Assembly (NCBI GenBank): GCA_028875725.1
Contig: JAPPCR010000006.1
Span: 999,786-1,063,785 of the forward strand
Direction of reading: 5' to 3'
Length of the DNA stretch: 64,000 nucleotides
Origin: Acidobacteriota bacterium
Lineage (GTDB): Bacteria; Acidobacteriota; Thermoanaerobaculia; Multivoradales; Multivoraceae
The notes beneath the pieces are model-generated. The model saw nothing but the letters and a program-made list of their open reading frames with translations. It ran no database searches and had not been told where the DNA came from. Positions 18,267 through 26,319 of the stretch are shown piece by piece. Position 1 is the stretch's first letter; each line of letters opens with the position of its first letter. The position numbers were made by a program, and so were the translations under genes.

Positions 18267-18317
18267 AGGAGCTTGCGCCGCGAAACGCGGCGCAGCAAGT
18301 TCGCGGCGCAAGCTCCT
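18267..18317. repeat. Perfect 18-base inverted repeat in an intergenic gap
   Basis: AGGAGCTTGCGCCGCGAA (18267-18284) and its exact complement (18300-18317) flank a 15-base loop that itself contains another copy of GCGGCGCA. A second shorter stem, CCGAAAC/GTTTCGG, spans 18336-18365. The pair sits between the end of the molybdenum hydroxylase gene and the start of the membrane-protein gene, both on the minus strand. There is no U run, so it looks more like an intergenic palindromic element of the REP type than a simple terminator. Confidence 0.6.
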
Positions 18318-18391
18318 GGGAGCGGACGGGATGGGCCGAAACACGGCGCTTGCGACGGGTTTCGGGGCGCTAGCGGCGGCCGCCCCCGGCC

Positions 18392-20656
18392 TTACGCGCC
18401 GCCGTCGAGCGCCTGAAGGACCCTGGGCGGCGTCATCGGCAGCTCCGTGGGTCGCGCGCCGCAGGCATCGGCGATGGCGTTGGCCACGGCGGCTGCGGTG
18501 GGGACGACCGGCGGCTCGCCGACGCCACGGGCGCCGAAGGGCCCGTGGTCGGACGGCACCTCGACCAGGACCGTTTCGAGCTCGGTCGGACTCTGGGCGG
18601 AGTGGGGCAGGGCGTAGTCGTTCAGGGTTGCCGTCAAGAGCTGGCCGTCCTCGCTGTACGCCATTTCCTCGTAGAGTGCCCAGCCGATGCCCTGCAGGGC
18701 GCCGCCCATCATCTGGCCCTCGACCGCGGCCGGATTGATGGCCCGGCCGCAGTCCTGGATGACGACGACCCGGTCGACGTCGACCCGTCCGGTCTCCCGG
18801 TCGACGCGCACCTCCGCGAGCTGGGCGCAGAAACCCGGCGCCTGGCTGGTCTGGGCGTGCCGGCCGTGGCCGAAGACGGGCGCCTGCCGCCCGCCGAACC
18901 GCATCGTCCGCTGGGCGATCTTGCGGAGTGGAATCGCCTTGTCGGGCGAGCCCTTGACCTGGACGGCGCCGTCGACGATCTCGAGATCTTCGGGGTCCGC
19001 CTCAAACGTCTGGGCCGCGAGTTCAAGCGTCTGGCGGCGTGCCTCCTGGGCCGCCTGAATGACGGGCGGGCCGACCGTGTAGATCGTCTTGCTGCCGCCG
19101 GAGGCCCCGGCGTAGGGCCCCGACGACGTGTCGCCCGTCGCGATCGTGACCTTGTCCGGGTCGACTCCGAATGCCTCGGCCGCCATGAGCGCCATGCTCG
19201 TGTTCGTGCCGTTGATATCGGCCGTGCTGATGTGGACCTTGAGCGTTCCATCCGTCTGCAGTGCGCAGGCCGCCGAAGCCGGCTCCGTGCCGCCGGGCCA
19301 GGCGCCGAGCGCGATGCCGACACCGCGGCCTTCGGCGCGTGCCTGCTCCCGGTTCTGCCAGGCCGGGTGATCGCGAAGAGCTTCGAGGACCTGCCGCTGA
19401 CCCATTCCGGCCCAGGGCATGCCGGACGCCATCGGGTTGCCCTTCTCCGAGGCGTTCTTCACCCGGAACTCGACCGGGTCGAGGTCGAGTTCGCGAGCGA
19501 GCTGGTCGAGGACCGTTTCGACGACGAACGCCGCCTGGGGAGCGAGCGGCGCGCGGTAGGCGCCGACCGAGGGCTTGTTCGTCGTGACCTCGAAGCCGCC
19601 CACGGCCTGGTTGGGTGTCTGGTAGGAGCTTCCCAGCAGGGTTCCGGCAAGGGCGGTCATCGACGAGGGGAAGCAGCCGCAGTCGATCGCCAGATCGGCC
19701 TCGAGCGCGGTGAGTTCTCCGCTCCGCTTCGCTCCCGCCCGAATCGTGATCCGGGTCGAAGGCGCCGGCGTCGCCGCCAGCATCTCCTCGGTCCGCGTCA
19801 TCACCAGGCGGACGGGTCGCTGGTGCTGGACCGCGGCGAGCGCGAGGAGGGGCTCGTACAACACGAACTTGGCGCCGAACCCGCCGCCGACCGGAGTGCC
19901 GATGACCCTGACCTGGTCCTGCCGCATGCCGAGCACGCCGGCGATCGCGTCCCGGATGAAGAATGGCGCCTGGGTCGAGCAGTAGACGGTCATCCCGTTC
20001 CCCATCGGATCAGGGTCGATCAAGGAGGCGTGGGGCTCGATGTAGGACTGGTGGACGGACGCGGTGCGGAAGACGCGTTCGACGACCGCGTCCGCCTCGG
20101 CGTAGCCGCGCTCGAGGTCGCCGCGCTCGAAGCACATCCTGTTCGTCACGTTGGGCGACGAGGCGATCGCCTCTTCTCCCTCCGATACGTCGCCGGCTCC
20201 GTGTGCTGCCGCCTCCTCCGACTGGCCGGGGAGGCCGTCAGGCCAGACCGCCTGGGCGTCGGGCGCCTCCGCCTGCTCGATCGTTACGACGGCATCGAGC
20301 GGCTTGTAGTCGACCTCGACGGCATCCGCGGCGTCCGCGGCCACCGCCTCGTTCTCGGCGAGAACGAGCGCGACCGGGTGGCCGACGAAGATCGCCCGCT
20401 CGCGCGCCAGAAGGAGGGTCGCCCGGTTACTCGGCGGCAGCGCGGGAAGGTCGGCGGCGGTGATGACCGCGGCAATCCCCGGCATCGCCTCGGCGGCGGC
20501 GGTGTCGATGCTCAGCACTTCGGCGTGGGCATGAGGGCTCGTGACCAGGCGGGCGTGGAGGAGCCCGGGCCGGTCGAGGTCGCCGCAGAAACGGAGCGAG
20601 CCCCTGACCTTGGGGTCGCCCTCGAGGAGCTTGGTGGGGGTGCCGATCGCTGTCAT
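18392..20656 (-). CDS. Xanthine dehydrogenase family molybdopterin-binding subunit
   Basis: A 754-residue large subunit of a molybdenum hydroxylase (aldehyde oxidase/xanthine dehydrogenase/CO dehydrogenase family). The N-terminal ald-oxidase hammerhead domain (PGLLHARLVTSPHAHAEV) is followed by the Mo-cofactor domains with TPVGGGFGAKF, GAYRAPLAPQAAF and IQDCGRAINP. The glutamate of the C-terminal GVGEPP is the catalytic base. The FAD subunit and the 2Fe-2S subunit that normally complete such enzymes are not adjacent on either side. Start ATG 20656 has GGAG seven bases upstream. The long leader before it (20657-21187) is described separately. Substrate is unknown. Confidence 0.87.
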   Translation of the reverse strand: MTAIGTPTKLLEGDPKVRGSLRFCGDLDRPGLLHARLVTSPHAHAEVLSIDTAAAEAMPGIAAVITAADLPALPPSNRATLLLARERAIFVGHPVALVLAENEAVAADAADAVEVDYKPLDAVVTIEQAEAPDAQAVWPDGLPGQSEEAAAHGAGDVSEGEEAIASSPNVTNRMCFERGDLERGYAEADAVVERVFRTASVHQSYIEPHASLIDPDPMGNGMTVYCSTQAPFFIRDAIAGVLGMRQDQVRVIGTPVGGGFGAKFVLYEPLLALAAVQHQRPVRLVMTRTEEMLAATPAPSTRITIRAGAKRSGELTALEADLAIDCGCFPSSMTALAGTLLGSSYQTPNQAVGGFEVTTNKPSVGAYRAPLAPQAAFVVETVLDQLARELDLDPVEFRVKNASEKGNPMASGMPWAGMGQRQVLEALRDHPAWQNREQARAEGRGVGIALGAWPGGTEPASAACALQTDGTLKVHISTADINGTNTSMALMAAEAFGVDPDKVTIATGDTSSGPYAGASGGSKTIYTVGPPVIQAAQEARRQTLELAAQTFEADPEDLEIVDGAVQVKGSPDKAIPLRKIAQRTMRFGGRQAPVFGHGRHAQTSQAPGFCAQLAEVRVDRETGRVDVDRVVVIQDCGRAINPAAVEGQMMGGALQGIGWALYEEMAYSEDGQLLTATLNDYALPHSAQSPTELETVLVEVPSDHGPFGARGVGEPPVVPTAAAVANAIADACGARPTELPMTPPRVLQALDGGA

Positions 20657-20707
20657 CTGCTGTCTCCGCCTGAGGGGAAGGTGAGTCGAGAACCCGTATG
20701 CGGGTGA

Positions 20708-20923
20708 GCGATTGTTACGGAAGCGGGCCTTGAGGGGAAGGGGCGGCGTCGCGATTTCGCCCGGCGGTACGAGCTACCGAAAGAGGAGAGCCCCGAGGGG
20801 CTGTTGCTCCTCGGGGCTCCGTTGACGCTCCTGGACCGCGATCTGCGCGGCTCGGCTGAGCGTTTCTTGGCCGATGGGATGGCGTGGGATTGCTTCCCGA
20901 AGGAGATGTCCTACGCCTGGTAG
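20708..20923 (+). other. Open frame with coding-like composition, no good start codon
   Basis: 71 sense codons between stops at 20705-20707 and 20921-20923. Counting the last 50 or so codons by hand, GC is about 69, 48 and 83 percent at codon positions one, two and three, the pattern of real genes in such genomes. The end reads WDCFPKEMSYAW. In-frame starts are only CTG/TTG at 20801-20804, inside a hairpin, and ATG 20879. It could be a gene remnant, a small protein with an odd start, or a composition artefact of a structured RNA on the other strand. Confidence 0.3.
20788..20819 (-). terminator. Hairpin with pyrimidine-rich tail before the molybdenum hydroxylase gene
   Basis: GAGCCCCGAGG at 20788-20798 pairs perfectly with CCTCGGGGCTC at 20809-20819 around a 10-base loop. 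Read on the minus strand the stem is followed by TCCTCTTTC, so it resembles an intrinsic terminator for a short transcript ending 130 bases before the hydroxylase start. It could end a small RNA or act as an attenuator. Confidence 0.5.
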
Positions 20924-20930
20924 GGGTTTC

Positions 20931-20975
20931 CTAGGGAGCCGCCACCTCCATCAAGCCGCATCTGCAGTACTCCAC
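20931..20975 (-). CDS. Tiny ORF (14 codons) with a very strong ribosome site; possible leader peptide
   Basis: A GTG at 20975 opens a 14-residue frame (VEYCRCGLMEVAAP) ending with TAG at 20931. Seven bases upstream is AAAGGAGG (20983-20990), within an 11-base match to the full complement of the 16S 3' end. That is the strongest ribosome site I saw in the window. The peptide is too short for homology. With a terminator-like stem about 110 bases downstream and a molybdoenzyme gene beyond that, a leader-peptide role is possible. The overlapping alternative is ATG 20961 to TAG 20911 (16 codons), with GGAG eight bases ahead. Confidence 0.35.
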   Translation of the reverse strand: MEYCRCGLMEVAAP

Positions 20976-21103
20976 TAGACCACCTCCTTTCCGGGCTAAT
21001 CCACTAATCGGCGGGTCCCACCCCGCCCAGCCACGGGATCGCCCCGACTGACCCCGGGACCGCCGCCACGCCTCGTGACGCAAGCGGAACGACTGACGAC
21101 CGG

Positions 21104-21133
21104 ATAGTTATGGATTCGCCCGGTCCTTGTCAA
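21104..21133 (-). promoter_or_regulatory. Candidate sigma-70-like promoter
   Basis: A perfect TTGACA -35 box (21133-21128) is followed after 17 bases by TAACTAT (21110-21104), a weak -10 match. It lies 55 bases past the RNase E/G stop and would transcribe toward the tiny ORF, the hairpin and the molybdenum hydroxylase gene. Confidence is limited by the -10. Confidence 0.4.
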
Positions 21134-21187
21134 ACCTTCGTGTTCTCAGAGGTTTAGCACACCGAAGATCAGGTGTTGCCGGGCGTG

Positions 21188-23215
21188 TCAGGAACCCGTC
21201 TCGGCAGGTGGCGACTCGCTGCCCGCCGCCGCGGTCTGGGGCCGGCGGGGCCGTCTGCGCCGTCGCCTTCGCCGCTTGGTCGGACGTGGTGCGCCGTTGC
21301 CGCTTGCCGCGGCAGTCTCGCCGCTCTTGCCGTTGCCTCCTGCCGCTGCATCCGCCGACGGAGTGTCGATGCCGGGTACCTTGATGGCTTCCGTCCCCGC
21401 CGTCTTCTTTGCCTTGGCGGCGGGCCTCCCCGTGCTCTTCTTCGCTCTGGCGGGCGTCTTCCTGCCCCTCTTCGCCTGCTGGGCGCCGTCCTGTTTGACG
21501 GCGCCGTCCTCCGCGGGCGCCTCCTCCTTTGTCTTCGCCTTGCGGGCGGTTGCGGACCGTCGCCTCCGTCCGCCCCGTCGCCTCCGTCGCTTCGGTGCGC
21601 TCTCGACCGGGCTGTCATCCGCGTCGGTCTCGGGTTCGGCCGTTTCGTCGTCGGTGTCTCCAATCGACGGAGTGGCCAGCATTTCCTGCTCGAGCCTCTT
21701 CTCCTTGGCCTCCTCCTTCTCCCTCTTCTTCACGTCGGCCAGGTCGCGCGCGATCCAGCTGATGTCCGGCTCCCGGCCCTCCAGGTGCGGCCGCCCCGAG
21801 ATCTCGATCTCGAGATCGAACTCCGTCGCCAGGTTGACGAGCGCCTGACGATGACGGTTCTGGACGAAGTCGGCCAGCTCGGGTTGCAGGGCAATCTGCA
21901 CGCCGCGCATGTAGCCGCCGGCGCCATGGGACTCGATGTTGCGTAGCAGGCGCAGGGCGACCAGGTCCGGACTGGCGACGCGGCCGGTGCCGGCGCAGTA
22001 CGGGCAGTCGCCGTGGGTGCGCAACTGAAGCGCCTGGTGGATTCGCTGGCGGTTGATCTCAAGCAATCCGTTGGCGCTGATCCGGCCGACGCTGAAGCGC
22101 GCCTTGTCGGCCTTCATCGCGTCCTTCATCGCCTTCTCGACCTTGCGCCGGTTGCGGGGGCTGCGCATGTCGATGAAATCGACGACGATCAGGCCGCCGA
22201 TGTCGCGCAGCCGCAGTTGGCGGCCGACTTCCGCCGCCGCCTCGACGTTCGTGCTGACCGCGGTCTCTTCCTGACTCGACCCCTTCTTGGAGCGTCCCGA
22301 GTTGACGTCGATGGCTGTGAGGGCTTCGGTCGGGTCGATCACGATCGAGCCGCCCGAGGGCAGTTCGGCGCGCCGTTCGAAGATGTTCTCGATCTGTGGT
22401 TCCAGGTCGTAGACCGAGAAGAGCGGCCGGCGGCCGGTGTAGCGGTTGAGGGAGGTCTTGCTGCGCGGCATGAAGGCGCGCATGTACTGCTCGGCTCGCC
22501 CATGGGCGGTGTCCTCGTCGACCCAGACTTCCTGGATCGAGCTGTCCAGGTAGTCCCGCAGGCCCTGAAGCACGATGTCCTGGTCGCTGTAGAGCAGCTT
22601 CGTGCCCTTCGAGTCGCGGGCATCGCGGGAGATGCGCTTCCACAGGCGGAGCAACGCGTTCATGTCGCGGCTGAGCGCCGTCTTGGTCTGGCCGAGGGCG
22701 TTGGTGCGTACGATCACGCCGCCGCCGTCCGGGACGGGCAGGGCCTCCGCCATCGCTTTCAGCTTGAGCCGGACGTCCTCCGTGTCCACCTTGCGGGACA
22801 CGCCGCAGGTTTTGTCGAAGGGTGTGAGAACCAGGTAGCGGCCGGCCAGACTCAGGTTCGTCGTGAGGGCGGCGCCCTTGTTGCCCTCGGGCTCCCGGGT
22901 GATCTGAACGACGATCGGACGACCGCGGACGAGCACCTCTTCGATCTTCGGTCGCTTCGACTTGGAGACCGCCTGGTAGTAGGCGTCCGGCACCACGTCC
23001 TGAATGGCGAGGAAGCCGTGCTTGGGGGCGCCGTAGTCGATGAAGGCGGCGTTCAGGCTCGGCTCAATGTTCGCGATCTTGCCGTAGTAGATGTTGCCGC
23101 GGGTCAGGCCGCGCTCGGCGATGTCGACCTTGAGGTCTTCGAGTACCGAGTCGTTGGCGATGGCGATGCGGAGCTCGGTCGAGCTCTGCGCGTTGATGAG
23201 CATTCTTCGGGTCAC
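21188..23215 (-). CDS. rng: Ribonuclease E/G family endoribonuclease
   Basis: A 675-residue endonuclease that starts mRNA decay and matures rRNA. An S1-like RNA-binding domain near residues 30-120 (RGNIYYGKIANIEPSLNAAFIDYG) is followed by the RNase-H-like and catalytic core. The two catalytic aspartates are in TAIDVNSGR and VDFIDM, and the zinc-link CPYC is present (DCPYCAGTG). The last 170 residues are low-complexity and Lys/Arg-rich (KRRRRRGGRRRR), a likely RNA-binding or partner tail. That makes it longer than plain RNase G (about 490) and shorter than E. coli RNase E, so rng or rne are both defensible. GTG 23215 is chosen for its GGAG; ATG 23203 is four codons in. Confidence 0.9.
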   Translation of the reverse strand: MTRRMLINAQSSTELRIAIANDSVLEDLKVDIAERGLTRGNIYYGKIANIEPSLNAAFIDYGAPKHGFLAIQDVVPDAYYQAVSKSKRPKIEEVLVRGRPIVVQITREPEGNKGAALTTNLSLAGRYLVLTPFDKTCGVSRKVDTEDVRLKLKAMAEALPVPDGGGVIVRTNALGQTKTALSRDMNALLRLWKRISRDARDSKGTKLLYSDQDIVLQGLRDYLDSSIQEVWVDEDTAHGRAEQYMRAFMPRSKTSLNRYTGRRPLFSVYDLEPQIENIFERRAELPSGGSIVIDPTEALTAIDVNSGRSKKGSSQEETAVSTNVEAAAEVGRQLRLRDIGGLIVVDFIDMRSPRNRRKVEKAMKDAMKADKARFSVGRISANGLLEINRQRIHQALQLRTHGDCPYCAGTGRVASPDLVALRLLRNIESHGAGGYMRGVQIALQPELADFVQNRHRQALVNLATEFDLEIEISGRPHLEGREPDISWIARDLADVKKREKEEAKEKRLEQEMLATPSIGDTDDETAEPETDADDSPVESAPKRRRRRGGRRRRSATARKAKTKEEAPAEDGAVKQDGAQQAKRGRKTPARAKKSTGRPAAKAKKTAGTEAIKVPGIDTPSADAAAGGNGKSGETAAASGNGAPRPTKRRRRRRRRPRRPQTAAAGSESPPAETGS

Positions 23216-23603
23216 AAAGTCTCCGGGTGACGGCGAGTGCGCCGTCGGTTGAATCGGGTGGGACGCCTCCGGTTGCGCGGGTGCCGGGCCACGGCGGGAT
23301 TCCATGAACGGAATCCGCTGGGCGGCTGCCCCGCGTTCGCTGCAGTTCCACCTGCGCGAGAAGCTTGAAGAACCGGATCGTCATTCCAGGCGGCGGGTAT
23401 AGCCTTGGTTGCACCACGGGCTGTGTGGACGGCCCTCGGGCGACGTGAGTCGTCTCGGAATGGACGGACTGTCTAAAGGACAAAGGCTGAAGCCAAGCGC
23501 TGACTCGTACGATCGAGTGCGCGGCGCGTGCCAAATGGGGCCAGCGTCGCCGCCGTGGCGGCAAGCATAGCAGTTTCTTGAACTTGCAACCCGAAACCGC
23601 CGG
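23216..23603. other. Divergent intergenic region between RNase E/G and hflX, with leader hairpins
   Basis: About 390 bases without a gene. On the RNase side, a perfect 7-bp stem with a 4-base loop (23229-23246) ends just before its ribosome site. A second perfect stem, GGATTCC/GGAATCC with a 6-base loop, is at 23297-23316. Both would be in the 5' leader of the RNase mRNA. I see no convincing promoter for hflX and no RNA gene. Confidence 0.5.
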
Positions 23604-23612
23604 TTGGCCCGC

Positions 23613-25310
23613 GTGAGAGCGCTACACGGCGACGTTCGCGGACTCAAGGCCGCGCAGCGCGGCGCTCTCGAGCGCACGTACCGGCGGAAGGTCCGCTCCG
23701 ACGAGGTGGTCTCGACCGAGCTGGCGCGGCACCTGTGCGCGCTCTCGCGCGAGATCGGTCGCCAGGTAGGCGTGCTGCTAACCCGCGACGGCGCGGTCAG
23801 CAAAGTGATCGTCGGCGACGCGCGGCAGCTCGAGATTCCCGACATCGGCCGTCTGCGTGGCGGTCCCGGACGCTTCCGGCGCCTGCGCCTGGTTCATACC
23901 CACCTGCGGGGAGAAGGGCTCTCCGCCGACGATCTGAACGACCTCGCACTGCTTCGGCTCGACCTGGTCGCCGTGGTGCAGTCCGAGGCGGACGGCTCCG
24001 CCGGTGCGATCGAGGTCGCGTACCTCTCGCCCTCGGCGGCCGACACGGCAGGCGCTGGCGAGGGTCCCGGCAGCGGCGACGGCGACGGCTCACCCTTTCT
24101 GACCGTCGAGGCGCCTCAGGTCTATGCGCTGGACTTCGACTTCGCGGCAACCATCCGCGAGGTCGAGCGCGAGTTCGGCCGTCACCGGCGGGGCCGCGAG
24201 GCGACGCGGGAACGGGCTCTGGTGATCGGCGTGCGTCCGGAGAACGACCACTTCGCCGAGACGGTCGAACTGGTCCGTTCGGCGGGGGTCGACGTCGCCG
24301 GGACGCTGAGGCAGCGCCGGTCGCGGGTTCATCCGAGGACGATCGTCGGCCGGGGCAAGCTGACCGACATCGTTCTGCAGAGCATGCGCGCGGGCGCCGA
24401 GGTGGCGATTTTCGACATCGACCTGAAGCCCGCCCAGGCTCGCGCGTTCGAGGATGCGACCGGGCTGAAGGCGATCGACCGCACCCAGCTCATCCTGGAT
24501 GTCTTCGCGCAGCGGGCGCGTTCCCGCGACGGCAAGCTCCAGGTCGAGCTGGCGCAGTTGCGCTACTCGCTGCCGCGGCTGACCGAGAAGGACGCGGGCC
24601 TGTCGCGACTGACGGGCGGCATCGGCGGCCGGGGCCCCGGCGAGACGGTTCTCGAGGTGGGCCGACGGCGGATCCGCGACCGGATCCGCAACCTGGAGCG
24701 GCAGGTCGAGAAGCTCTCCAGGCAGCGGGACGTGGCCCGCAGCCGGAGGCGCGACCGGCGTGTGCCGGTGCTCTCCCTGATCGGCTACACGAACGCGGGC
24801 AAGAGCACCCTGCTCAACGCGCTGACCCGCAGCGAAGTCGAGACCGCCGGCAAGCTGTTCGTCACGCTCGACCCGACGAGTCGGCGCATCCGCTTCCCGC
24901 GCGAGGGCGAAGTCGTCATCACCGACACCGTCGGTTTCATCGCTGAGCTGCCGCCCGATCTCGTGCGGGCGTTTCGGGCCACGCTGGAGGAACTCGGCGA
25001 CGCGGATCTTCTGCTCCACGTGGTCGACGCCGCCGATCCGGGGTGGCGGATGAAGATAGAGGCGGTGGACCGGCTGATCGAGGAACTGTCGCTCAACTCG
25101 AAGCCCCTTCTCGTCGTTCTGAACAAGTGCGACCTGGTGACGGAAGAACAGGCGCGGCGGAAGGCCGGCCAACTCGACGCGGTCGCGGTCAGCGCGCGCA
25201 CGCGGGACGGTTTCAGCGGCCTCATCGACCGTGCCGAGGAGGCGATGGGCCGCGTCGCGCCGCTCTTGCCGGGGGGCGCGTCGGGTCGGAGAGCGGCCGC
25301 CGCGCGCTGA
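23613..25310 (+). CDS. hflX: GTPase HflX
   Basis: A ribosome-associated GTPase of about 565 residues that splits or rescues stalled 70S ribosomes. The core is typical: an HflX N-terminal domain with HPRTIVGRGKLTDI and a glycine-rich GGIGGRGPGET, a helical arm, then the G domain with G1 GYTNAGKST, G3 DTVGF, G4 NKCD and G5 SAR. Compared with E. coli HflX (about 430) it has roughly 130 extra N-terminal residues before the canonical domain, seen in several other phyla. The start is uncertain: GTG 23613 or TTG 23604, neither with a good ribosome site. Seventeen bases separate it from the thioredoxin-like gene. Confidence 0.92.
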   Translation: MRALHGDVRGLKAAQRGALERTYRRKVRSDEVVSTELARHLCALSREIGRQVGVLLTRDGAVSKVIVGDARQLEIPDIGRLRGGPGRFRRLRLVHTHLRGEGLSADDLNDLALLRLDLVAVVQSEADGSAGAIEVAYLSPSAADTAGAGEGPGSGDGDGSPFLTVEAPQVYALDFDFAATIREVEREFGRHRRGREATRERALVIGVRPENDHFAETVELVRSAGVDVAGTLRQRRSRVHPRTIVGRGKLTDIVLQSMRAGAEVAIFDIDLKPAQARAFEDATGLKAIDRTQLILDVFAQRARSRDGKLQVELAQLRYSLPRLTEKDAGLSRLTGGIGGRGPGETVLEVGRRRIRDRIRNLERQVEKLSRQRDVARSRRRDRRVPVLSLIGYTNAGKSTLLNALTRSEVETAGKLFVTLDPTSRRIRFPREGEVVITDTVGFIAELPPDLVRAFRATLEELGDADLLLHVVDAADPGWRMKIEAVDRLIEELSLNSKPLLVVLNKCDLVTEEQARRKAGQLDAVAVSARTRDGFSGLIDRAEEAMGRVAPLLPGGASGRRAAAAR

Positions 25311-25326
25311 TACGATCGAAGCCGCC

Positions 25327-25845
25327 ATGACCTGCTGCCCTCAACTCAAGAGGATCGGTTGGGGAGCGCTCGCGGTGCTCCTCCTGGCCGGCACGGCGGC
25401 CCTGCTTGCGCATTCGCTTGCGGCGCCGGCGGAGGCCTCCGACGCGCCGGCTGGCCGTCCCGACTTCGAGGGCTGGTACGAAGGTGCCGCCGGGCTGGCC
25501 CAGGCACTGGAGGTTCAGCAGCGCGACCGCCTGCCGCTGTTCGTCTACATCTACACGGACTGGTGCCCTTACTGCCGCCAGTTCGAGCGTGAGCTGCTGA
25601 CCGACGACGAGGTCGACGGCTACCTGGACGCGGTGCTCGCGGTGCGGATGAACCCCGAGTCCGGCGGGCAGGAGAGCCAGCTTGCCCGGAGGTTCGGCGT
25701 GCGGGGCTATCCGACCCTGGTCATGTACAGCGCCGACGGCGAGACGGCCTCGTACATCGAACGGATGGAGATGGTCGATGGCGAACCCCGCCTGATGAGC
25801 GGCAGAGCCTTCCTCCGCGTGCTGGACGAGGCGGCGAACCGGTAG
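25327..25845 (+). CDS. Membrane-anchored thioredoxin-fold protein
   Basis: A 172-residue periplasm-facing thioredoxin-like protein. One N-terminal hydrophobic segment (IGWGALAVLLLAGTAALLAH) serves as signal or anchor, followed by the thioredoxin fold with the WCPYC redox pair and the cis-proline region GVRGYPTLVMY. The order resembles thioredoxin_7/DsbD-gamma-like thiol reductases. It sits between hflX (17 bases before) and the DCC gene (12 bases after), suggesting an operon with two thiol proteins in a row. The reductant and target are unknown. Confidence 0.82.
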   Translation: MTCCPQLKRIGWGALAVLLLAGTAALLAHSLAAPAEASDAPAGRPDFEGWYEGAAGLAQALEVQQRDRLPLFVYIYTDWCPYCRQFERELLTDDEVDGYLDAVLAVRMNPESGGQESQLARRFGVRGYPTLVMYSADGETASYIERMEMVDGEPRLMSGRAFLRVLDEAANR

Positions 25846-25857
25846 GCCGGCTACCGG

Positions 25858-26319
25858 ATGGACGAGCGCCGCGAACGCCGGCCGCCGAGGGCCATCGTCT
25901 ACTACGACGGCGACTGCGCGCTCTGCAACTGGTCGGTGGCCAGGTGTCTGTCCCGCGGCGTACCGCCCGGCGTGCGGTTCGCGTCGCAGGACGGCGAAGC
26001 GTTCGAGCGCCTGACCGCTGCCCGGCCCGATCTGGCGGAGCTGGACAGCATGGTTCTGCAGATTCTGCCGGCGCCTGACGGCACCGCTTCGGCTCCGCCA
26101 CCAACGGGCCACATCAAGATCCGCAGCGAGGCGGTGCTCTGGTTGGCGGCGCGGTTGGACGGTCCGGAGCGCTGGTTCGCGCTGCTTGCGCGGATCGTGC
26201 CGAGAACCGTGCTCGACTGGGGCTATCGGGTCCTGGCGCGGAACCGCCAGCAGGTGGGGCGCCGGCTGGCCGAGTGTCCCGTGCCGACGCCGGAGCAGCG
26301 GCGCTACTTCCTCGCGTGA
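25858..26319 (+). CDS. DCC-family thiol-disulfide oxidoreductase (DUF393)
   Basis: A 153-residue protein with the family hallmark YYDGDCALCNWS near residue 20, which gives DxxCxxC. The middle and C-terminal parts (IKIRSEAVLWLAARL, WGYRVLARNRQQVG) are also typical of the DCC family. Members are thioredoxin-like by prediction but have little biochemistry behind them. Its stop overlaps the start of the next gene by GTGA. Its closeness to the thioredoxin-like gene suggests a shared thiol-redox role. Confidence 0.85.
   Translation: MDERRERRPPRAIVYYDGDCALCNWSVARCLSRGVPPGVRFASQDGEAFERLTAARPDLAELDSMVLQILPAPDGTASAPPPTGHIKIRSEAVLWLAARLDGPERWFALLARIVPRTVLDWGYRVLARNRQQVGRRLAECPVPTPEQRRYFLA

Larger units (their letters stand above)
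20657..21187. other. 531-base region without a conventional gene
   Basis: Lies between the RNase E/G gene and the molybdenum hydroxylase gene, both on the minus strand. On that strand it contains a TTGACA box just after the RNase stop, an unusually strong Shine-Dalgarno followed by a 14-codon ORF, a second tiny ORF of 16 codons, and an 11-bp hairpin with a pyrimidine-rich tail. On the plus strand it carries a 71-codon open frame with coding-like codon composition but no good start. I could not match it to tmRNA, RNase P, SRP or 6S RNA. Confidence 0.6.

Noticed and set aside
18545..20707. 720-codon plus-strand frame over the molybdenum hydroxylase gene
   Set aside because: Mirror image of the real gene; no recognisable motif and no ribosome site.
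20978..20992. Remnant of the 16S rRNA 3' end (CACCTCCTTTC on the plus strand)
   Set aside because: Upstream sequence bears no 16S helix 45 pattern; the match is better explained as a Shine-Dalgarno on the minus strand.
21188..23305. Longer RNase E/G start at 23305
   Set aside because: Extra residues are Pro/Arg/Ser-rich with no homology; GTG 23215 has a good ribosome site.
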